From Loxodes magnus (Eukaryota > Ciliophora > Karyorelictea > Loxodida > Loxodidae), in assembly GCA_946699065.1 (NCBI GenBank), contig CAMPDV010000117.1, positions 620,001 through 684,000 of the forward strand: a stretch of DNA of 64,000 nt. Reading direction: 5' to 3'. The notes under the pieces are model-generated. The model saw only the letters and a program-made list of their open reading frames with translations, was not told where the DNA came from and did not search any database. Numbering within the stretch: the stretch's first letter is position 1; every line of letters starts with the position of its first letter. Positions 1 to 13,505 of the stretch are shown piece after piece. The translations under genes and the position numbers were made by a program.

Positions 1-3000
1 TTATGATTTATTCAGTCTCTTAAATATCTTACATATAGGACTATTAGTTTTATTTTTAAATTCTACAGATAAATACAGCATAATAATAAACATTTTCCTA
101 ATCTTTTTTTATCAATTAAGCATAACTAAACAAATAATTTGAAAAATTTAGTTAACTTAAATTCTAATTTGCTAAAAGTAGAGTTAAATCATAGCTATAA
201 TTTAATGAAGATATCTAACCTTTGATAAATCAAGATTCAATGATAGTTGTTAATAAGAAAACAAAATATTATTTCTATTTAGCTAATTTAAAGACTTCTT
301 AGACAACTAATAAGGATAATATAATAAATATATGAAAGAATTAATTGTTAATCATAACTATAGCACAATCTTACACTATTTATTTCTATAAGTTATATTA
401 ATAAATTCAGATGTTGCAAGCAAATCTAGGATCCTGTTATAATCACCTAATTTAATAAATTTGGCAAAGAAATGAAGAAAATCTGCAATAATGCAAGTCT
501 ATTAACTAGTAGTTGTATAAAGTAAATAGTAAAATAAATGCTTGTAATATTCCTAAATTGATTCATTAAAGCATGTAAGGGTTAATTATGCAAAAGCAAT
601 ATACGAAATATTATAGGACATTTTTTAAACTCCAATAACAAATAAACTTAAGAAATAGGAATAAAATATAAAATAATAGCAATTTGTAATCACTAAAAAT
701 AGAAAGAAGCTTGATATAATGTTTAAAGTATTATAAAGACTCATGTAATGTAAAAATAATTTTAAGTTTAGATAAAATGAAATAGATATATAAAATAATT
801 AAAATTGTACAATTTAAATATATTTGCTATATTATCTATATATCATATCTTTCCTATAATATTATTATAAAGAATTGGCTTATTATTACTTTAATTATTT
901 ATAGCTATTATTGAATTGTTAAATATAGGGTAAATAGTATTAATTTAAAGTTAAAGTATCATTCAAATTTCTTGTCTCAAATAATCTTAGAAGATTTTTT
1001 GGAAATGCAAATATTAGAAAAAGAAGAATTGATGATATTAAAAGCTAGATTATTTGTATGAAATAGCTGATAACTTCATAAAAACAAAATATGTGATATT
1101 ATGAAACTGTAAAAAAATAAATAGATAAAGTAATACTACAAATGCTAAAATTAAAAAATATTAGACTTATTAACTTCTTAATAGAAAATAATAAAGGACA
1201 AAGAAATATATTTATTGATAACGAGCTGATTATGAATAAACTGGAAGAATAATCATACATTATATAGCTGAGGGTATAAATATTCTATCTTGATAATTCT
1301 TTTTAATTTTTTAACTTTAAAAAGTGGATGACTTACAAATGGAATTACTAAAATTAAATACCAGTATTAAACTTTGGTTTACTAAGATTATTTTTGCTTG
1401 AAATACAGCTTGACTTGCAAAAAATGAATGTAATTTTAGAATTATAGTATTATTATTATAGTTCAATTTAATGTAATTAATATTTAATTACTATTTAGCT
1501 TAATTTCTAAAGACTTTTATAAAACTTGGTCAAGACAATTTCGGTCAAGAAGATGTTGGAAATTTTTATTTAGTTTTATTATGAATTTGAAAACTGCTTT
1601 ATAAATATTTTAAATATTTAATAAATTAAAAGGAATTAGTAACAGAGAAAAGTATCGCCTAATTTTAAAGATATTTTAGCAAAATATTTGCTAAATGATT
1701 TATTATTTCTCAATCATTTTATGCATTGATTAAAAATGACTAAATAGTTGCTTAAATGTAAGAATCTTTTTACAGTCTAATGTAATTAAATAGATATGCT
1801 TCATATGTAGTTTATTATACCACGTTTAAAGGCAAATATGGTTTTATTTTTACTTTAATTATGCTACAATTAAACATTCTTAGATACCAAGCTTAAAATT
1901 TGCTTAAAGTCAAAGAGTTTAATGATAAGATCTTAAAACGTATGAATATATCATGCAAGGAATAAGAAAAAAGTTGCCGATTATTTTAAAGCTTTTACAA
2001 AGGATGATGCTTTGCAACGTATTTAGAAAAATTTTAGAGAATTTATTTGAATAATAGGCATAAAACTACATATCTCAGCATATATAACTAATATACTTCA
2101 AGAATATGAATTAGCAAAAATCAAGATTAAGCTTATTAAAAAATCAAAATAATAGATGAAAGAAGAAAAATCATTATTTAAATAAAATATACTACTATCT
2201 CTATTAAAGATATGATAAACCTAGAAATTTTTAGATAGCAAAGAAAGACTAAAGCAATCAAGCAAATAAATTAAAATAAAGAGTTTAAGAATGTGACTAA
2301 TAGATTATAAAATAGTAAAAAAATAAGAAGTTAAATAATACTTGTAGCATTAATTAAAAAATTAAAAAAATAAATAATTTTAATATAAGAGAAATATTTA
2401 AGATTAAAAAGTTAAAGCTTAAAATTAAATTCGTAATAACATCTTTATGTCTAATGTATAAATATTTTATCTTAAAAGTCTTATTAATTATACTTAATAA
2501 TAGCCTTATTTCATTGAACATATTAGAGATTTACCAAATCAAGAGTATTTAGTAATTTTTCAATTGAACTGTATGATAAAAAAACATGATATTTGGCAGA
2601 AAAACTTTAATTTAAGCTCAGATTCTAATGAATTTAAAAAAAAGGAAATGAATATTTCAATTAAATATGTTTTCTTTGAATAAATTAATAATAATAATTT
2701 TAGATAGAAATACTTTATATCATCTAAAATTTAATAAGCAAAATAATATAAAAATAATTAAAAAAATTTATTTTAATAATTACATGTGCTACTACTGTTA
2801 TGATCAAGCTTTCATCTTTTTTAATTAATTTATTGAATAAAGATAAATTAAACATGCTGAATATCTAATTTAAATTTATTTAGTAATAATTTTGCTAAAA
2901 ATATGTGATCTATCCATATTTGATAATTATTTATTTTATATAATACTTTATTAATAAAAACTAACTTTAACTTTTTTATAAATAAATTAGTATTATTTAT

Positions 3001-3069
3001 CCTGTTCAATTTATGCTTTAAATTTTAACTCTAAATTTAAATTCATATAATTTATTTTAGTTTATGAGT
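1..3069. other. AT-rich stretch, no gene recognised
   Basis: Very AT-rich sequence in which I see no frame with gene-like composition even when TAA/TAG are read as Gln. Short A-rich stretches around 1.0-2.4 kb could be very old retroelement remains, but no motif supports this. The last ~70 bases before 3070 are 3'-flanking sequence shared with the paralogous gene near 21.0 kb. Confidence 0.5.
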
Positions 3070-4098
3070 TCAAGAATCGAAATATACTACGTTTGAATAT
3101 AGAAATTCATCCATATCCAAAACAGCTTCTAATTGTTCCTTTTGTCCTCCACTTCCTTGGAAATTAACTACAATCTTAGCTGGAAATTCGTATGTATACT
3201 TTTGCTAGCATCCTCCTCCGTTATACTTTTTATATAGTTAATCTATTTAAGGTTAAACTTTATTATCTAATTCTTGTTACAAAAGCTTTTTTATTTCTTT
3301 TTAACCTTTAGGCTGTGAATATGAGGAATAGTCTAGTACACAGCAAGCTTAGAAACTTGGATGTCCTTCCAAATAATGTATAGCTCCCATTCTATAAGTA
3401 ATATTATAAATGTTTGCTCTATGTCCTCTTGAAGGAACACCATCATCAGAAATTAAACTCGTTATGCATCCAAAAGGCGAATATTTTCCATAATTACAGT
3501 TTTCTCCAGTAGAAAACGGATTATCAGCATGCTTATCCATTCTTTTCGAATAATTTTATCGATCAGAACCTACATGACCTACTAAGTTATTCTAAACTGA
3601 ATCTTTAGCATGATCTTTACAAGCTTGATGAATTTATTCATTCCAAATCAAAGGTTTCAAAGACTCTTATCTTTTTAAATATTCAATTGCTTCTTAACAT
3701 GCTGCGGCACCTTCTTTAGTTACTAGATTACCAAAATCATACCTTAATTTATTCTCTTAAAAAAATGGTAATAAATCTTAAAGGAGTTCTGCAGCAAACT
3801 ATGGATAAACTCTACAAATGTTTTGAGCCCAAAATATTTCTCTATCTTTTTAATTGACATTTGATGGAACAGTATCACGAATTTTGCTAGCTTTAAAAAC
3901 AGCCTTCACATCTATGAAATCCTAAATATGTTATTTAGGATCTCTATTAGGAGTAATAAACATTGAAACAGTCAATTTAACTCTATTACCCTCTTTTTAT
4001 TATGTAGCCCCATATTTTTAAGAACCTTAAGCTTTTGGATTTTATTGAATCTCAATTTCATTTTCCTGTCTTTATTGGGCCTCACAGCAGCTTCCCAT
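3070..4098 (-). CDS. CAP/SCP-domain protein, MGSCC start (copy A1)
   Basis: Intronless frame of 342 residues with TAA/TAG read as Gln, ending in TGA. It begins MGSCC, the pattern for N-myristoylation of Gly2 plus palmitoylation of Cys4/5, so I infer a membrane-tethered cytosolic protein rather than a secreted one. A Gln-rich linker follows. The second half is a CAP (SCP/PR-1-like) domain: GH at ~174-175, GEN, then the signature DDGVPSRGHR with His at ~226, then YRMGA. Sequence after the domain is conserved in all five copies. CAP proteins bind ions, lipids or sterols in other lineages; the role here is unknown. A close paralogue lies at 21029-22231 on the same strand, with homology extending into the 3' flank. 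I chose this start because MGxCC is shared by all copies. Confidence 0.9.
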
Positions 4099-6529
4099 TT
4101 TATATAGATGGATGATTTAAGAGACTTTAAAATTAATAAAAAAATGAAATCTAAACTATTAAATCAATAATAAAACTTAAAATTGAATAAACTAAATTAT
4201 AATGCAACCTAATTTATTTAAGTACTCTTCAATTATGCTTAAATAATCATCAGTTTGTCTAATACCAATATGATTATGTTATTATTACTTTTTAAGTTTG
4301 TTTTAAGTCTATTTTCAAATAAAACGAGACTTAATCTATCTAGGTATAATATTATTAAAAATTTTTAGTTAATAATAGCATAGAGACTGAAATAATAAAG
4401 CTGGGAAATATTTTATTTCTATTTCAAAATTGGATAAAATAGTTAAATATTAATTTACAGAAGTTAGTTATAGAACTCCTAAGATCTATTTTAATCAAAA
4501 TAAATTATATAAATATGCTATTTCTTTTATTTTTATCGAAACATTATTTTAAATTAAATATCAATCAAAAATAACCTTACGCTAAAAATAACCAAAATTA
4601 AATTAAAATTAAATGACCTAAAATAAAAAAATAATACTTTAATCAAGTTTTTAGTTAGCCAATAAGAATTAAAAATTATAAAAAGTTAAATATTATAATT
4701 TATAAATAATTAGGTTAAATCAAATAAAAAATGAAATATAATACAAAAAAACTTAAATTAACAAATAAATAATAAAGTTATCTATTTAGTTTTAATATAT
4801 TTTAAATACAGAAATATTAAGCATACTATAAATAAAAATAATTGTATATTAATTTAAAAAAATATCATATTTTTGAGTCTTCATATTGACTTTTAAAAAT
4901 TAAATCTTTTTATATTTTAGCAAATTAAAAATAAATAATATAGAACTAATTTGAAATAGCTTTATCTTATGCTAAATTTATTTTGCAAGTTCGATAAAAG
5001 TATATTAGAATTATTATTATTTTTATTTAAAATATATAGAAAAAGATAGCTAGTATTTAAATGATTGACATAAAATATTATAATATCAAAGTAAATTACT
5101 ATAATTCATATAATAATTTTGAAAATTATATTAAATAAATAAACCTTTAATACACTAATATTATTATAAAATTATATAAACTTATACCTATAATAAAACA
5201 CATACTGCTAGGATTAACAAAGTTTATGCCTTTTTAATTTTTTACAAAAATGAAGATTTAAATATTTTGATATTAAATTTCTATATAAACTTAACTTTAA
5301 TATATTTAATATTATTTTCATACTACCATGTAAAATGTTTATAAATTTAAAAAGTTAAATGAAACTCCATTTATATAAAAATAGTTATTATTTAATTTAT
5401 AAGGATTTATAATACATTTTTATTCTAATAGGTCATATATAAACAGGATGCAAAATTTAGCAAAATTAAATAATAATCTATTTCTTAATTAAAGCATTAT
5501 TTTTAATAAAATAGTTATAATATAACTAAAATATTTTTAAGTTAGTATACTAATTAATCCCAAGCAATTTTAATAAATATATTATTTAAAATAGCAATTT
5601 ATAAAATATTTAAGATCTATATAGATAGGCATTATAATATTAATATATCAAACATTATCGTTAAATTAAAGAATTTTCATTATTTTAAGTAATAACCATA
5701 TATTACTTTAGGATTATATTGCTATAGCCTAAATTTTCTCTATTAAATAAAGTTTATAATTTACTTTATTGGAAAATTCTTCTTAAAATCCTTATTAATA
5801 GATCAAATAAGTGATTTTAATTCTTTATTTTTTAAGAAAAGCTAAGCTATTAAAGATTGTTAAATAATTATGTGATATGAATGATCTAGAGGCTTACTAA
5901 AATTCAAAGATATTTTAGATAAGTTAAATTGGAGTAGAAATAAATAAATGAATCATTGAATTAATAAGTCGTTGGAGATTATCAAAAAAATCAACTGATA
6001 AGCATTTTCAATTAATAGAAGAAGATAATTTGAAACACTAATTCAAAAATATTCTCCAATGCAATGTTATTAGCATTCATTAAGTTCTAGGTTAAATTTA
6101 CATTAATCTACCTTTTAAATTTCTAAACTATTTTAAGACTTGTAAATTGTTTTAATAGATATTAAAAACTTTAGTTTAACATTTTATAATTAAAAGAAAA
6201 ATTATCATATTGACTTAATAATTTAAAAAATATAAATATAATTATTGAAATTAAAGATAATTAAGCAGATATAATTATATTTATATTTAATATCTTTCAA
6301 AACTTCTAAACAAGAAAATACTTAATCATAAGTAATTTAGAAATTATTATATTCTTAAAGTTTTTCTTTAATGTACAAATGAAAAATAATTTATTTGAAT
6401 CTTAATAATAGTAAAATAGGAGACTTAAAGCATAACTAAAAATTATAATATTTTTTAGTAATAGTTTTATAAGATAATATCAATTTCTTATTCTTATTAT
6501 TTTTATCTTATATGTAAAAAGAAGCAAAA
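4099..6529. other. AT-rich stretch, no gene recognised
   Basis: No supported gene. The right part (about 5455-5765) is recognisably similar to 10913-11275, so it belongs to an old dispersed repeat. The remainder is low-complexity A/T sequence. Confidence 0.5.
5455..5765. repeat. Old dispersed AT-rich repeat, copy 1
   Basis: Aligns by eye with 10913-11275: both run through AATAATCTA, a TTTCTTAATT block and end near ATTTACTTTATT. The copies are diverged. They flank the LINE at 6.5-10.5 kb in the same orientation, so they may mark a duplicated flank or independent old insertions. Confidence 0.45.
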
Positions 6530-7099
6530 CTATTATTATCATTATTATTTAATAAAATTAAAAAAATTATTATTTTTTATGGATTTTTAATCTGCTCATT
6601 TTTTATTAAGGTTTAATTACTAGACCATTTTTCGACGTGCATGGTAACTACTTTTATTCAGCTTACTAAATTCCTTAGTTTATATTTAGCTTTTTACGTT
6701 CTTCCAAATTTTTGAGAAGACTTGTTATAGAAATAATTTTGTAATTTGTCTATTTTATATTTGAAAAAGTTTTTAGACTGAGATTGCTTAAGAAATTCTG
6801 TAGATCGTTATTACTTAATTCTGAAATTATTAAACTTAAGCAAAGTATAGAAATACTTTTAGCCAATTGATGAAAATAGAACCTATTGGTGATCTTGGAA
6901 AATCATTATTTCTTTCTTCATTTATATCAGAATTTGAAGAATTTCAGAGCCATAATATGCTTGAAAATTAACAATTCAAATCTATTTAACATGATTTGTA
7001 AAAAGTTGAAATTGCCGATTAAAAGCCTTTCCTGATATCCTTCTCATGCTTGATTCAATTCTATTCAAAACTTCAGTAACTCATTTTTAAGTACCATAT

Positions 7100-9000
7100 T
7101 CTGCTTTATGTAATGTAAAATCTACATAGAGATTTAAAATGTATGATATCTCATTCTCATATCTCACCAGTTAAAAAACAGCCTTCTTTATTGCATTTAT
7201 ATATTTAAATTGACTTCTTTGTAATGATGATTCAATTTCTTCTTCTGATGTAGAATAACTCCTTATAATGTGACTTGTTATTTTTAAACAATTGGTTAAT
7301 TTTCTAAACATAAATTTAAGATTTATTATTTTTAATGCTTCTTTAGAAATTAGAAGCATTCAGATTTGGTTAACGTTGATCTTTAAATGATCTCAAGCAA
7401 AAGTATTACTTTTTTCATTTATTAAATTCTATTTTTTCTTTGTAGATTTGGAAAGAAGAACAAAATCATCTGACAATCTTCTACTATTGAAGCTAACACT
7501 CAAGCCCTATTATTTATATTTCAGTTAGGTACTTTTACTTTCCAAATATCTAATTTTAATGTCATAATAATAATATATTAAAGTGACAATATCTTCATTT
7601 ATAAGTACTAATAAGAGTTTGTAAAATGTATTTGTCCTCATTAGGTTTCATAGTCAAATTCTTCTGGCTTTTCTGGGTCGTAAATTCTTTTTACTTTCTG
7701 GCTTTCTCCTCTAGCTAAGGATAGGAAATCAAAACCTACTATCATTTCTCGAATTTTCTCAGTGTATCCATAATCTTTGGAGCTTCTAAGTATGGTTGAA
7801 AGTTTTTTTCTTATATAGTCTTTCGTTTGTCTTGCAGTAAATCTTAATAGATTGTAAGTACCATTTTTATATTTCTTTGTCTTATTTTGATTAAGATTTA
7901 TCGCAATTTCTTATCTTGTGGCCATAATTTTTACAATATCAACATTTAGCTTTTCTTTTTTATGCGAATATTTAGGATGAAATCTACTTTTCTATTGACT
8001 CTGGATTTGTTCATTTGCTGATCTAGATTTGCTCCAATGATTAATTCGCTGACTCAAGTTTTCTCTTAAATTTCTTTCATTTGTATTGAATTACATTTCC
8101 ACTATTGATGAGAGGCTATTAGTTAATTTCTTATTTAAGATTCTATTTATTTATCAATTTACTGATTGTTTGCATAATAGATTAAGTTATTTATTTTAGA
8201 TCTTAAATTTCTTTTGCTAGGTACTAATTGTCCAATTGTCATGTAGAAATCATTTCTTAAGTCTGGTTAATTATTTGGTTTTGTTGTATGTATCTATTAT
8301 TTATTCGGAGCCATTTTATTTAATATATAATACAACAATGAAAAAACTTGTCCATGTGAACTTCCTTACAAATTCCATTGTTGTATTATATTGTTCTAGT
8401 TTTAATTCCATCTATAATAAATGAGGAGTTTATGCTTTTTTAAATGATTCTAGTGCGATCATTAATTCAAGTGGTAGTTTAGTTTTCTTAATTTAATCAA
8501 ACAAGAGTCTTCTTTTTATTGAATCAAACAATTTTCCAACATCTATCAATATTATAATATTGTGATAAATTTAGTCTTCCCTTTAGCACGTTTCCTATAG
8601 TTATTAATTATTTGCTATATCGTCATAATCTATTAAGTGGCTTATCTAATTCTCATATGAATCCCATTTAAGAATGATGAGTCAAATTCCTCAAATAAAT
8701 CAAATTGTATAGTTTTTTTAAAGCTTTCCCATCTAACTTAAAAATATATTAATAAAAGAATTTGATTTCCAGTTTTTCTAATATTATTTACCCCTTTTTT
8801 AAATATTGGAAGATCACTGATGTATTTAGTTCCTAAATAATTCTTCCAAATCTTAGCATATTATTTAGAAAAGAGTGAAGAATAATAGTAAGATAATCTC
8901 TTTCTTATTTCATTAATTCTCCTTTTATAACGTTTAGATCAACTAGAATTTATTTTTTATTTTTTTATATTTCTTGCATGATAAAAAGATCAATTCATTA
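7100..9000 (-). pseudogene. Reverse transcriptase region of LINE A
   Basis: Minus-strand RT relic. A motif-A-like block (FDS) lies at ~8.53 kb and the catalytic block with SDDFVLLS at ~7.47 kb; in intact RTs that position is usually Y/F-A-D-D. Between them about 160 residues (8.16 to 7.68 kb) stay open, Lys/Arg-rich, containing ARGESQKVKR and then an acidic EKPEEFDYE stretch. This is far longer than the usual spacing between RT motifs B and C. At least two frame changes separate the blocks. They could be mutations or unrecognised 15-17-nt introns. Confidence 0.65.
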
Positions 9001-9499
9001 TAATATTAGAGTGGATAATCTTTAATTTCTTAATACTATTGAATATGTTATCCATTTTTAATTACTTAAATTTATCTATTATAGAATTAAATTAAAATTA
9101 TCGCTAAAATCACAATTCTCCATTATCTTATGAATTTATTTTTGATTTTTTAATTAAAGTTAATTTAATTTCTTTCCTTAGGATTTAAAATATTTGTAGC
9201 CTGTGAAAAAACTTCCTTATCATCTCCATTAAGAAGTATTTCTTTTTTATTTTATTTTTCTTGAATTTCCGCATTCTATGTTTGAGGTGTTTTCGAAATT
9301 GTTTAGTAGTTTCGTGAAAATTAGTCCTTTATTAGCTTATTCTTCCAAGTTTAATGTGAGTTTCCTTACATGTGACATAGCCTTTTAGTTCAATATATTT
9401 CTTAGTTAAATCTCAAGGAAGTTTGTTATAATTTGAATCCAAAACAAACTACCCTAATATTTAATCTTTATGTTCATTTCTTTAAATGCACTTATATTA

Positions 9500-10465
9500 A
9501 TCTTAAAGATTATCTTAATTTATTTAAAATATCTCTAGATAAGTTTATAGAAAATACTTTTAATATTTTTTACTAACTATTGCATCTAATAGTCTATTAA
9601 TTTATATTTTCTTTGAGTTATTTTTTCACAATAAATTGAAAATTAAAGATAAAATTTATAGTGATTTGAATATGATCAATAAATATGCTATTATAATGAA
9701 CATCTAAATTTGCTTGCTATTTTATTTTAAATGGTTATCTATAATGATATAATAATTGCAATACTTTTTTATTTTCCTTTATGTATAAACGTATCAAAGT
9801 TATTATCATTCACTATATCAAGATTATTTTATAATAAAATTTCTTATATTATATAAGTATAATCAAAAGTATTTTCAGTATTGTCTCTGAAACCCTATAA
9901 AAGGACATTGAAATCTCCTATAAATATATGTGAATTATCATTAAATTTGTTTAGCAATGTGCTAAAATAATCATAAGCTTAATCTGTGAAATTTAACTTT
10001 TCCACTATCAGGCATGTAACGAAAAGTTATTAACATAGTATCCAGCCTAATTGTAATAAATATGTTTAATTATTTTTAAATCTTCTATTTGCATTTCTTT
10101 ATTATTGAGTTTTATCCTAAAACTAGGCATACACCTTCTTCCTTTCCTGTGCTTTTAACTTTGTAAGTAATTTGTGGAAATTGGTTAAGATTATTAAACT
10201 GTTTAGTATATATTTTATCTGCTTTAATTCTCTTAAACTTTTGGGTAGCTTTATTATAGAAATAATGTTTTATTTTGTCTCTTTAATATCATGTGTATTA
10301 AATGCATATTCCAAATTCATTAATTTCAAGCCTCTATTAAGCCAGATAATCTCCAGATGCATATCCTCCAAGATCTTGGATTCAAGCAGGGACCTCTCAA
10401 AGTATTGGAGGTGTAGTCATACGATTAAAAATCCGGCTATCTCCATTCTTTTAATTATTTAATCC
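9500..10465 (-). pseudogene. APE-type endonuclease region of LINE A
   Basis: Minus-strand frame around GDFN (9907-9918), preceded by HIFI and followed by LQGFRDNTENTFDYT, as in exonuclease/endonuclease/phosphatase-fold domains of non-LTR elements. A DHIQI stretch near 9.68 kb may be the C-terminal catalytic His segment. The N-terminal part near 10.4 kb is too degraded to read with confidence. In an intact element this enzyme would nick target DNA to prime reverse transcription. Confidence 0.6.
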
Positions 10466-10470
10466 ACACG

Positions 10471-11288
10471 TTAAAAAAATGATGATAATTTTAAATAATT
10501 TTTTGAATAAATTAAAGCACTAAATATAGTTTTTAGAATAAGCTTAAAATAAGTTTTTAAAAAGATACTTTAAAATATGATAGATAATCAATTATTTAAA
10601 AAATAAAATAGAATCTTTAAGCAAATACATAGTTAAAGAAAATTTCTAATTATAGTTTTATTATTATAAACTTAGAATCATAAATAATCTTTTAATTCTA
10701 AATTTAGAAAAAAATAATTTATCTTCATTTCTTTTTTGAAAAATAGTTACTTGATTATATTAATATCTAAACTCTATTCTAAATTTAACTTAATATATTT
10801 TTAGTTTTATTTTTTCATAATTAAAATATAAATGCTGATTAATTTAAAATAATTAAGCTAATAAAGGATTATAATTAGTTATTTAAATACTAATATTTTA
10901 AGAAAGATATAAAATTTAATAAAATAAATAATAATCTAATTTCTTAATTCTAATATTATTTTAGATAATCATTCTAATATAGCAAAAATATTTGATAAAG
11001 CATGAATACTTATTAATATTTAGTAAATTTAATAAATATATTATTTAATTTAACATTTTAAAAGAATATATAATGCTATTACTAAAAATATTTATGAGTA
11101 TTAATTATGATTAAAATATTATGAAATAAAGCATATATTTAATTAAATGCTATAATTAAATTAATATCTTTTTATTATTTTGTTGTATTAAGTTATGCTT
11201 TCTTTAGGATATATTATTATAATCAAATTTTCTTTATAAAATATAATTTTTAATTTACTTTATTAGAAATCATTTTATTTGTTTAAAG
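10471..11288. other. AT-rich spacer with copy 2 of the old repeat
   Basis: No gene seen. Positions 10913-11275 resemble 5455-5765. The sharp rise in G+C at about 11280 marks the start of the next ORF. Confidence 0.45.
10913..11275. repeat. Old dispersed AT-rich repeat, copy 2
   Basis: Diverged counterpart of 5455-5765 in the same orientation. It ends a few bases before the ATG of the following GC-richer ORF. Confidence 0.45.
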
Positions 11289-12344
11289 ATGTCGAATCTT
11301 GAGCTGGACCTACAACGCAATCATAGATTGGAACGAAGAGGTTTGAGAATAAATTTAACTAAAACATAACACTTTTCTTACTCCTTGAGACTGTAGGAGT
11401 CCTTCGATAGACATCTGGTAGCTGAAGGATAATGGGGAAAGTGTGGAGTGCCACTCCCCCTGATTTCTATCAAGCATCTCCACGTAGAACCGCATTGACA
11501 AGATCTATGCCAAATATCAGAAGACGAACTGCAACAACAAAAGTGAAAGGTTCTCAATACTGACCATAGATCTAGTGAAGGGTAAATCCACATTGAATTT
11601 TAAGCCGGAACTCTAAAGCTAGAAAACCTTCATAGTGGGAAAAGCTTCGACTTAGTCAATAAAGAAAGGAAAATTCACACTGAAATTATATTGCTTTAAT
11701 AGAGAGAGTAGGAGTATCTTATTTCAGTATGATCACAGCTCACAACAATAATAATGGAGTTAGACAGTAATAGATCAACAGAAGACCAACAATTTTCCGA
11801 TTGATATGAAGGGATAAAATGCTATAATACCCATAAAGTGCTCAAAAAGCAGTCTTTTGCATCGTTCTTTCCATTCGTACACCCCTTCCAAGATAAGAAA
11901 AATATTCCAAGGAATATTAAGAGCCAATGGAGGACGAGGTCATTCAGTCAAGAGAAACTTATACAGACTAGACATACCAACCAAGTTTAAATTCAAGACC
12001 TATAACTTGAAGCAACCATAGACAAAAGAGATTATACTGGAAGGAGACAAAGAAAAAAATCCAGCCAATAGGTAACCAGGTAGAAAATAGCTTAAATCAA
12101 AACTGATTAACCTTTCATTTCGTAAATAAATTATTTAATGTTATTTGAAACAGCCTGCTAAAGTCTTTAATAGTAGATTTTATAAAGTGATTTTTTTGTG
12201 AAAGTTGTAGATTTAAGTGAAAAGTTAAAAATTTTATAAATTCACATATTTTATTTCAAATAATAATTGTATTAATAATTTTTAATCTATAAATTTTTCA
12301 ACTATTTAAATAATTAAAATAAAGAATTTTTAAAGTTTTTATGA
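11289..12344 (+). CDS. Unidentified GC-richer ORF with in-frame TGA
   Basis: Starting at ATG 11289, a frame stays open with TAA/TAG = Gln and four internal TGA codons placed where Trp fits well (for example VEPH-TGA-QDL, FSD-TGA-YEG). The first ~275 residues are complex, hydrophilic sequence much richer in G+C than the surroundings. G+C falls near 12115, and the next in-frame TGA at 12342 is probably beyond the true end. I do not recognise a family. The composition and the short retroposons just downstream suggest a mobile-element ORF, but a host gene is possible. A second plus frame is partly open here but lacks a good start. Confidence 0.5.
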
Positions 12345-12477
12345 CATCAGCTGGTTTATGTTAGAAATTATATTAAAAAAGTTATTAGAAATATATAAGA
12401 TTATACTTTTATATGAAATTTATTAATAAATTGAGTACTCTTTGCAATTTTTTAGAATTATATATATTAATAAATTA

Positions 12478-12940
12478 ATAATATGATGTCGCTTCGATGG
12501 TTTATCAGGTATTAAAATTTAACTGTTTTTTCTCTCAGAGTTTTGAAATCGCAATGGATTACATTCTTCTTCAATGATTATTGATTCTAGATTTTCATTC
12601 TGAAGGCTGTAGAGTGAAGACCATGAAAGATTTTTCATTCTTATTAAAAAATTTCGCATGAGTTCTAAATAATTCTAAAATTAAATTAAAAATTAAAAGT
12701 GTTCTCAGTCTTATCTTTTTCAATCTGTCCATGTTAAGGCAGGAGATCTCTGAGGCTTGTATCTCAAAAATTTATTTATCAAGCTCCGATATTAAGGTTG
12801 TTAGACAAGCTTTCATACTGCTAGAGAGAACCCTCAAATGGATTAGGCTTATCTTAGGAACCATACACCTTTATTCATGAAGGTGCAGTATACACTGCTA
12901 CAAATTACCTATTAAACTAACTATCGACTTCGTTTCCTTA
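12478..12940 (-). mobile_element. SINE-like retroposon, family 1 (copy E)
   Basis: Minus-strand copy whose head shares with copies A-D a TAGGTAAT block, an imperfect hairpin around GCAGTGTATACTGC, and the block GAGGGTTCTCTCTAGCAG followed by TATGAAAGCTTG. Its 3' end at ~12.5 kb carries the ATCGAAG core hairpin and a T/A-rich tail. It lies immediately behind the tail of copy D, giving a head-to-tail pair. Confidence 0.65.
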
Positions 12941-12944
12941 TTTT

Positions 12945-13505
12945 TTTATTTATAATATAAATAAATAATTTAAAGTGATACCATCGTTGTTTAATTCACC
13001 ACTATTTCTATTCTCGAAATTCTTGATTTATTTTTCATTTTCTGGGTAATACTCTATTTATGTCCTCTTTTAAAATCAAAGATGATTACCTTCTTTCTCA
13101 ATTCTTGAAGTTATTTCATAAGGCTGGATTTGAAGGGACAAGAGAAAATCAAAATCTTGAGCAAAATATCATAGCTGATTAAGTTCTTCTAAATAAAAAT
13201 TTTTATTAGTCTCATTCATATCTTTAGATCTTTCCAACTCCTGCTCAATTTAGCGATATGTGAAAGCAGGAGAACTTTGTGCTTGGACTTCAGTACACAG
13301 TATTCTAAGCATTGATATCGCTCCCCTAATCAACTTCTCGTAACGATAGAGGGAACCCTCAAACAAGTAAGGCTTATCACACAAAGACCACTCTCTTACT
13401 TATTTATGGTGGCATCTATTAAAAGAGAACTTGTTATGCAGATTTTACTGCACCGGATTACCTACTCGACCGATTAGAGCCCATCGTCCATTTTCAAATG
13501 ATTAT
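12945..13505 (-). mobile_element. SINE-like retroposon, family 1 (copy D)
   Basis: Minus-strand copy. The head contains GTCGAGTAGGTAATCC, then the GCAG...CTGC hairpin, GATGCCACCAT and GAGGGTTCCCTCTA. The middle shares GAGCAGGAGTTGGAAA with copy C. The 3' end has a hairpin with ACAACGATGG in its loop and GTGA/TCAC as stem, then ATTATTTATTTAT. No Pol III box could be assigned confidently; the head is loosely tRNA-like. Confidence 0.7.

Larger units (their letters stand above)
6530..10470 (-). mobile_element. Non-LTR retrotransposon (LINE A), endonuclease + RT, decayed
   Basis: The element reads on the minus strand. An apurinic-type endonuclease region comes first (about 10.45 to 9.5 kb), with the GDFN motif encoded at 9907-9918 and a possible late DH motif near 9.68 kb. 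A reverse transcriptase follows (about 9.0 to 7.1 kb). It has a motif-A-like segment LIDVGKLFDSIKR near 8.53 kb and a DDFVLLS catalytic segment with its Asp-Asp codons at 7465-7470. The 3' end runs into ATT/ATA-rich triplets near 6.53 kb, like the simple tails of several LINE clades. Frames shift and TGA codons interrupt them, so it is probably dead. No intact ORF1 was found upstream. The exact 5' end is uncertain. Confidence 0.75.
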
